DNA of 9,013 nucleotides from the NCBI GenBank assembly GCA_028293305.1, contig JAQGPD010000095.1, positions 1 to 9,013 of the forward strand. The letters are read 5' to 3'. The stretch's first letter is position 1, and the number at the start of each line of letters is the position of its first letter. The notes below the pieces were generated by a model that was not told where the DNA came from, searched no databases, and saw only the letters and a program-made list of their open reading frames with translations. The translations under genes and the position numbers were made by a program. Of this stretch, positions 5,905 to 9,013 are shown in pieces. The DNA is from Verrucomicrobiales bacterium (GTDB lineage: Bacteria; Verrucomicrobiota; Verrucomicrobiia; Verrucomicrobiales; V1-33).

Positions 5905-8900
5905 ATGAAATCCACTTTCGCTTCCTTCTTTGCCGCAGCTTTCACATGCATCCTGCTGGGTGCGCCCGGGTTCAGCCCGGCGGGCGTGGTGCCGGAAGGT
6001 ATGATGCAGGAAAACGTGGGTTCCGGCTGGGACGGGGTGGCTGGCGTCGTGGCCGGACCGAATGCGGATGGAACAAATCGGCGTATCTATGGCTGGGAGG
6101 CAGGCGGCAAAGTATGGATTGTGGAAAACGGCGTGCGCCTCGCTTCCCCCTTGGTGGACATCAGCGCGGAGGTCGGACCGGAGCTCAGCCTGCTGGGGTT
6201 TGCCCTGGATCCCGACTTTCAAACCAATGGTTATATTTACCTGCTCTACACGGTGGACCGCCAAGTCCTCCTGGGCAGTCCCGGGCGGGCCCCGAGCATC
6301 GGACGGGTCACGCGCTACACCTGCCGGCGCGATAACAATTTCACGTCGGTGGACCCTGCTTCCCGGAAAATCCTGATCGGTGAAAGTAAATCCACCGGCA
6401 TTCCGCTCCTGGAGCGGTCGCACGGGGTGGGTTCGCTGGTTTTCGGCGAGGACGGCACTCTGCTGGTCTCGACCGGCGATGGCGCGGGCGGCAGCGACAC
6501 GGAAATTGATATTGGCAACAGCCCCAACGCCCTGCAGGCCGTTGCCGACGGGATCATCCCGGCCAGTTTGAATATCGGGGCATGGCGGAGCCAGTCGCTC
6601 GACAGCATGAGCGGAAAAATTCTCCGCATCGATCCCGCGACCGGTGACGGCATTGCCGGCAATCCCTACTATCAAACCGGCAGCCCGAGATCGTCCCGGT
6701 CGAGGGTGTGGGCGCTGGGGCTGCGAAATCCCTACCGTATCACTATCAAACCCGGCACTGGCAGTGCGGATCCTGTCAGACGCTATCCCGGACTGATCGT
6801 GCTGGGGGATGCCGGATGGAATTCCCAGGATTCCCTTTTCCTGGGCGGGGAAGGCTATAACATGGGATGGCCCGCGTGGGAGGGATTCGACCCCGCGCCC
6901 GGCTACGACGCGGTCACCCCGCCCGCCTCCGTGAATTTGTCAGGGCGGGTCAATCCTCTGGCCTCATGGACGCCCACAGATGCCCGGATCCGGAGCGGAG
7001 GCCGGTTTTATACCATGGGAGCGCTGGGCTCCGTGGTGGCTGGTCCGGCTTTTCAGGGACATGCCAGCATTGGCGGCACTTTTATCGACAGCGACACCTG
7101 GCCCGCCGCATGGGCCCATTCCTATCTGCACATGGATTGGGGCTCGGACGATCCTTCGACGGGCTGGATCCGGAGCTTCCAGGATGTCCAATCCGGCGGC
7201 ATTTATTCCGTCCAACCCTTCGGCAGTGGCTGGAACCACGTCTCCCACCTCAGCTTCGACAAAGCCGGCAATGCCCTGCTTTGCGTGGTGTGGCCGTCCA
7301 CGGTGCTCCGCATCACGCCCATCCGGGACATCGCCGCGCCCACCATCGCCCTGACAGCTCCCGCGGTGGAAGTGCAGAGCAACCATGTGACCGTGAATGT
7401 CACGCCATCCGAACCCCTGACCGGCTTGACCCCGGCGGATTTTGCGATCGTGGGCGGGGACGCCATCGAACTGAGGAAAAATGGCCCCACTTATATCCTG
7501 ACTGTTTTTCCGCGCACCCTGAGCGTTTCCGTCACCCTTCCCGCCGGCGTCTGCACGGACCTGGCGGGAAATGGGAATGTCGTTTCCAATACTGTCACCA
7601 CCAGCATTTCCACCGCCACCACCATTGTGCCCGGTTTGAAAATGGAGGTCTTCAGCGATACTTCGCTGCTCCAGCCGGCCTTCACGCAAATCGCTTCCCA
7701 CATCCTTTTCCTCTGGGGCGATAGTGGCCCGCGGGCGGACCTCGTGGACGGATTCTCCGTCCGCTGGAGCGGGCGCCTTATCGCCCCGGCCAACCCTGCC
7801 AAGCGCCTCCTGGTCGATTCCGATGACGGCATCCGCCTTTATGTAAACGGCCAACTGATGATTGATAGTTGGGACCAGCCCGGCATCCACTGGCAGCAGG
7901 CCACGCCGGACCTCATCCTGATCCCCGGTGAGAAATATGATATTGTTTTGGAATACCGCGATCTCTCCGGTTTCGCCACTGCCGTGCTTTTCGCGGGGAA
8001 TGACACCTACACTTCGCCGATTCTTGATTTCGAGACCACCGTGGGAGGGACTGCGGAAGGGCCCGCCTTCACCCTCAGCGCGCCTATCGCGCAGACCGTG
8101 GGCGGATTTTCCGTGGAAGTCAGCGCCAGTGCGGCCACCACCGGACTCACGGCTTCGGATTTTGTGGTCGGCAATGGCCATGCCCTATCGCTTTTGGAGA
8201 TTGGAAACCTCGTCCCAAGTGCCGGGCCGACCTTCCTGCTCAGCGTGGAACCCTCGGCTTCCGGCGGCGCGGTCACCATCCAACTTCCAGCCGGTGCCGC
8301 GACGGATGCCGTCGGTTCGCCGAACACCGCCTCCAACACGGTGACGGTGAACACCTTGCTTCCTGACAACGACATCGGTTTGCTGGTGAATTACTTTTAC
8401 AGCGCCGACCTCCAATATCTTTATTACAGCCAGGATCACCAAATTCCCGCCTTCAACTGGGGCGCGACCGGTCTGCCCGCCATCGGTCGCATCCCGGCCA
8501 GGACCGACGATTTTTCCTTCCGGGCGGTTGGGAAAATCATTCCTCAATTCAGCGAGACCTATCAATTTATCGCCGACTGCGATGATGGCCTCCGCCTTTT
8601 TGTGAATGGTGTGAAAATCCTCGATTCGTGGGACAACAGCGGCGTCACCTGGCAGCAGCCCTCCGCCGCCATCGCCCTGACCGCCGGGCAGGAGTATGAC
8701 TTCAAACTGGAATACCGCGAGAAATCCGGCACCGCGCAGATTTTTCTCTTTTGGCAGAGCCCCAGCCAGGCGCTGACCCTCATCCCCGTCTCCGCCTTCC
8801 GGCACCACGCCGCCGACGTGCCTCCCACTGACAACATCCCGCCGGCCGTCGCCATAACATCCGGCGGCGTCCCCACCGTTTTCAGCGGCTTCCCCAATCC

Positions 8901-9013
8901 GAACCAATTCAGTGTCAGAATAACCCCTTCCGAACCGGTGACGGGTCTGGACGCCTTCGATTTTGTCCTGACGAATTGTTTTCTGGCCAGCACCTCCCCG
9001 CCCACCCCTGCCC
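5905..9013 (+). CDS. Secreted PQQ-dependent sugar dehydrogenase-like propeller with alternating Ig-like and PA14 domains, C-terminus beyond window
   Basis: The frame is open from the ATG at 5905 to the right edge: 1036 complete codons and no stop. Residues 1-27 look like a signal peptide (MKST, then a hydrophobic FAAAFTCILLGAPG). Residues about 30-475 match the six-bladed glucose/sorbosone dehydrogenase fold: LLGFALDPDFQTNGYIYLLYT, SHGVGSLVFGEDG with H173 at the usual catalytic-histidine site, STGDG (D192), SGKILRIDP, and GLRNPYR with R274. Then come Ig-like module 1 (about 478-574, with PLTGLTPADF and LPAGVCTDLAGN), PA14 module 1 (about 578-707, D640-D641 in DSDDGIRLYVNG, then DSWD), Ig-like 2 (about 719-816), PA14 module 2 (about 823-966, D893-D894 in DCDDGLRLFVNG) and the start of Ig-like 3 (from about 978). 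PA14 domains usually bind carbohydrate with calcium, so the protein may oxidise or bind polysaccharide-derived sugars outside the cell. PQQ use is family inference only. An in-frame TAG at 5866 bounds the start; no Shine-Dalgarno is evident. Confidence 0.9.
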   Translation, partial: MKSTFASFFAAAFTCILLGAPGFSPAGVVPEGMMQENVGSGWDGVAGVVAGPNADGTNRRIYGWEAGGKVWIVENGVRLASPLVDISAEVGPELSLLGFALDPDFQTNGYIYLLYTVDRQVLLGSPGRAPSIGRVTRYTCRRDNNFTSVDPASRKILIGESKSTGIPLLERSHGVGSLVFGEDGTLLVSTGDGAGGSDTEIDIGNSPNALQAVADGIIPASLNIGAWRSQSLDSMSGKILRIDPATGDGIAGNPYYQTGSPRSSRSRVWALGLRNPYRITIKPGTGSADPVRRYPGLIVLGDAGWNSQDSLFLGGEGYNMGWPAWEGFDPAPGYDAVTPPASVNLSGRVNPLASWTPTDARIRSGGRFYTMGALGSVVAGPAFQGHASIGGTFIDSDTWPAAWAHSYLHMDWGSDDPSTGWIRSFQDVQSGGIYSVQPFGSGWNHVSHLSFDKAGNALLCVVWPSTVLRITPIRDIAAPTIALTAPAVEVQSNHVTVNVTPSEPLTGLTPADFAIVGGDAIELRKNGPTYILTVFPRTLSVSVTLPAGVCTDLAGNGNVVSNTVTTSISTATTIVPGLKMEVFSDTSLLQPAFTQIASHILFLWGDSGPRADLVDGFSVRWSGRLIAPANPAKRLLVDSDDGIRLYVNGQLMIDSWDQPGIHWQQATPDLILIPGEKYDIVLEYRDLSGFATAVLFAGNDTYTSPILDFETTVGGTAEGPAFTLSAPIAQTVGGFSVEVSASAATTGLTASDFVVGNGHALSLLEIGNLVPSAGPTFLLSVEPSASGGAVTIQLPAGAATDAVGSPNTASNTVTVNTLLPDNDIGLLVNYFYSADLQYLYYSQDHQIPAFNWGATGLPAIGRIPARTDDFSFRAVGKIIPQFSETYQFIADCDDGLRLFVNGVKILDSWDNSGVTWQQPSAAIALTAGQEYDFKLEYREKSGTAQIFLFWQSPSQALTLIPVSAFRHHAADVPPTDNIPPAVAITSGGVPTVFSGFPNPNQFSVRITPSEPVTGLDAFDFVLTNCFLASTSPPTPA
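7336..8800 (+). repeat. Tandem internal duplication of an Ig-like plus PA14 module pair
   Basis: Within the secreted propeller gene, one Ig-like/PA14 unit (about 7336-8030) is followed by a second (about 8060-8800), and a third Ig-like copy begins near 8838. Shared landmarks are TGLTPADF, TGLTASDF and TGLDAFDF in the Ig-like copies, and D-D-G-I/L-R-L-Y/F-V-N-G, DSWD, WQQ and LEYR in the PA14 copies. The DNA is clearly diverged (for example GATGACGGCATCCGCC against GATGATGGCCTCCGCC), so this is an old duplication held by selection on the protein. Confidence 0.85.

Noticed and set aside
5637..6335. Plus-strand open frame starting inside the tRNA and running into the propeller gene
   Set aside because: It overlaps a well-folded tRNA and lies out of frame with the signal peptide and propeller, and its product has no motif.
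6964..8181. Long minus-strand open frame (405 codons) opposite the propeller/PA14 gene
   Set aside because: The plus-strand frame shows clear domain order through the same bases. The antisense product is low-complexity Gly/Arg/Asp-rich with no motif.
1..9013. CRISPR association of the primase-like gene
   Set aside because: No spaced direct repeats and no Cas or reverse-transcriptase motifs are present in the window, so a CRISPR PrimPol assignment has no support here.

Overview
The window is a GC-rich bacterial chromosomal segment carrying five protein genes and one tRNA gene. Its mix of families suggests Verrucomicrobiota or a neighbouring PVC-group lineage: a GYF_2/DUF4339 protein, an exported YyaL/SSP411-type thioredoxin protein, and a secreted sugar-dehydrogenase-like propeller with PA14 and Ig-like modules. 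Start codons with little or no Shine-Dalgarno sequence fit the same guess. This placement is inferred from gene content alone, since there is no rRNA or other phylogenetic marker here.

Layout. Positions 1-515 (minus strand) hold the N-terminal part of a GYF_2-domain protein that runs off the left edge. A gene-free divergent intergenic region (516-878) follows. Next come two plus-strand genes that overlap by four bases (ATGA at 2276-2279). The first, 879-2279, has the three motifs of an archaeo-eukaryotic-type primase/polymerase (AEP). Its C-terminal module has four cysteines spaced as in a PriL-like iron-sulphur or zinc domain. The second, 2276-3115, is a xylose-isomerase-like TIM barrel (AP endonuclease 2 superfamily) that keeps all the metal-ligand positions of endonuclease IV. 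After 72 bases comes a 741-residue exported thioredoxin-like protein with a CHWC motif (3188-5413). A tRNA-Leu(GAG) gene with encoded CCA lies at 5583-5666. From 5905 to the right edge runs a large open frame for a secreted multidomain protein: signal peptide, PQQ-sugar-dehydrogenase-like propeller, then alternating Ig-like and PA14 modules. Both edge-truncated genes were read directly from the sequence.

How the genes may work together. The strongest functional hint is the coupled AEP/TIM-barrel pair. A one-chain primase-polymerase made together with an endonuclease-IV-fold protein could be an undescribed DNA repair or damage-tolerance cassette. The rival explanation is that the TIM barrel is an ordinary sugar isomerase/epimerase and the overlap reflects compact packing. 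No helicase, ligase, Ku, nuclease, CRISPR array, transposase or integrase is visible, so the pair does not look like part of a plasmid or phage replication module. The exported thioredoxin-like protein and the PA14/propeller protein look like envelope or secreted functions unrelated to the pair.
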